From: Candidatus Gastranaerophilales bacterium
GTDB taxonomy: Bacteria > Cyanobacteriota > Vampirovibrionia > Gastranaerophilales > Gastranaerophilaceae
Assembly (NCBI GenBank): GCA_905235825.1
Contig: CAJONH010000308.1
Location: 1-5,735 of the forward strand
Reading direction: 5' to 3'
Length of the DNA: 5,735 nt
Shown here: positions 5,648 through 5,735 of the stretch, in pieces
How the letters are laid out: each line of letters starts with the position of its first letter
Numbering within the stretch: position 1 is the first letter of the stretch
Program-made: the position numbers and the translations under genes
Notes under the pieces: model-generated
Database searches by the model: none
What the model was told of the DNA's origin: nothing
Seen by the model: only the letters and a program-made list of their open reading frames with translations

Positions 5648-5662
5648 TAAGCAGGGCAGACC

Positions 5663-5692
5663 TTAGTCAACCGATTTATTTTGGCAGACTAA
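5663..5692. repeat. Imperfect hairpin in the right repeat region
   Basis: TTAGTC (5663-5668) pairs with GACTAA (5687-5692). After a 2-base mismatch, CC (5671-5672) pairs with GG (5683-5684), around a 10-base AT-rich loop. No U-run follows, so it is not a normal terminator. It lies between repeat B and the CATTGCGAGG motif and probably belongs to the same tract of repeat DNA. Confidence 0.4.
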
Positions 5693-5710
5693 AATCTACC
5701 CATGCCATGT

Positions 5711-5735
5711 CATTGCGAGGAACAATAGCACATTA
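5711..5735. repeat. CATTGCGAGG motif at the window edge, probable start of another repeat
   Basis: CATTGCGA (5711-5718) also occurs inside both copies of repeat A (34-41 and 513-520). The longer form, TCATTGCGAGGAACAAT, resembles interspersed repeats beginning TCATTGCGAGG that I recall from several low-GC bacterial genomes. The window ends too soon to show the rest, so the assignment is tentative. Confidence 0.35.

Overview
The window is AT-rich bacterial DNA. It has tight, translationally coupled gene overlaps, purine-rich ribosome binding sites and interspersed non-coding repeats. The organism is probably an anaerobic or fermentative low-GC bacterium, because the electron-transfer flavoprotein has features of the clostridial/bifurcating group. 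The overall style (low GC, TTG starts, scattered CATTGCGA-type repeats, gut-like metabolism) would fit an uncultured gut lineage such as Gastranaerophilales. No rRNA or marker gene is present, so the taxon is a guess.

Layout: (1) 1-600 has no convincing protein gene and is built from repeats. A 39-bp exact direct repeat lies at 16-54 and 495-533. Between its copies are a small foldback (43-164) with a terminator-like hairpin after it, and a large nested foldback (220-462). The left arm of the large foldback belongs to an 87-bp repeat that recurs at 5561-5647. A strong bidirectional-looking intrinsic terminator (544-582) closes the region. (2) 601-3764, minus strand, is a three-gene operon, etfB - etfA - SLC45-like MFS transporter, with junctions of 0 bp and a 4-bp ATGA overlap. 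(3) 3765-3899 is a divergent intergenic region with candidate back-to-back promoters and a short tandem repeat. (4) 3900-5504, plus strand, is one multi-pass membrane protein resembling a GT-C-type glycosyltransferase. It is visibly more AT-rich than the operon and has no Shine-Dalgarno sequence. (5) 5505-5735 is again repeat DNA: the second 87-bp copy, an imperfect hairpin and a CATTGCGAGG motif.

How the parts work together: EtfB and EtfA form the soluble flavoprotein heterodimer that passes electrons between dehydrogenases and other carriers. The MFS permease is translated from the same message and may import the compound whose oxidation or reduction the ETF serves. That link is inferred from operon structure only, since no partner dehydrogenase is in the window. 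The membrane glycosyltransferase-like protein is a separate, divergently expressed unit, probably acting in envelope glycan modification. The most noteworthy points are the unusual ETF-permease operon, the altered EtfB recognition-loop region, the nested foldback DNA with related repeats at both ends of the locus, and the possible leaderless membrane-protein gene. I see no clear evidence of a wholly new system.
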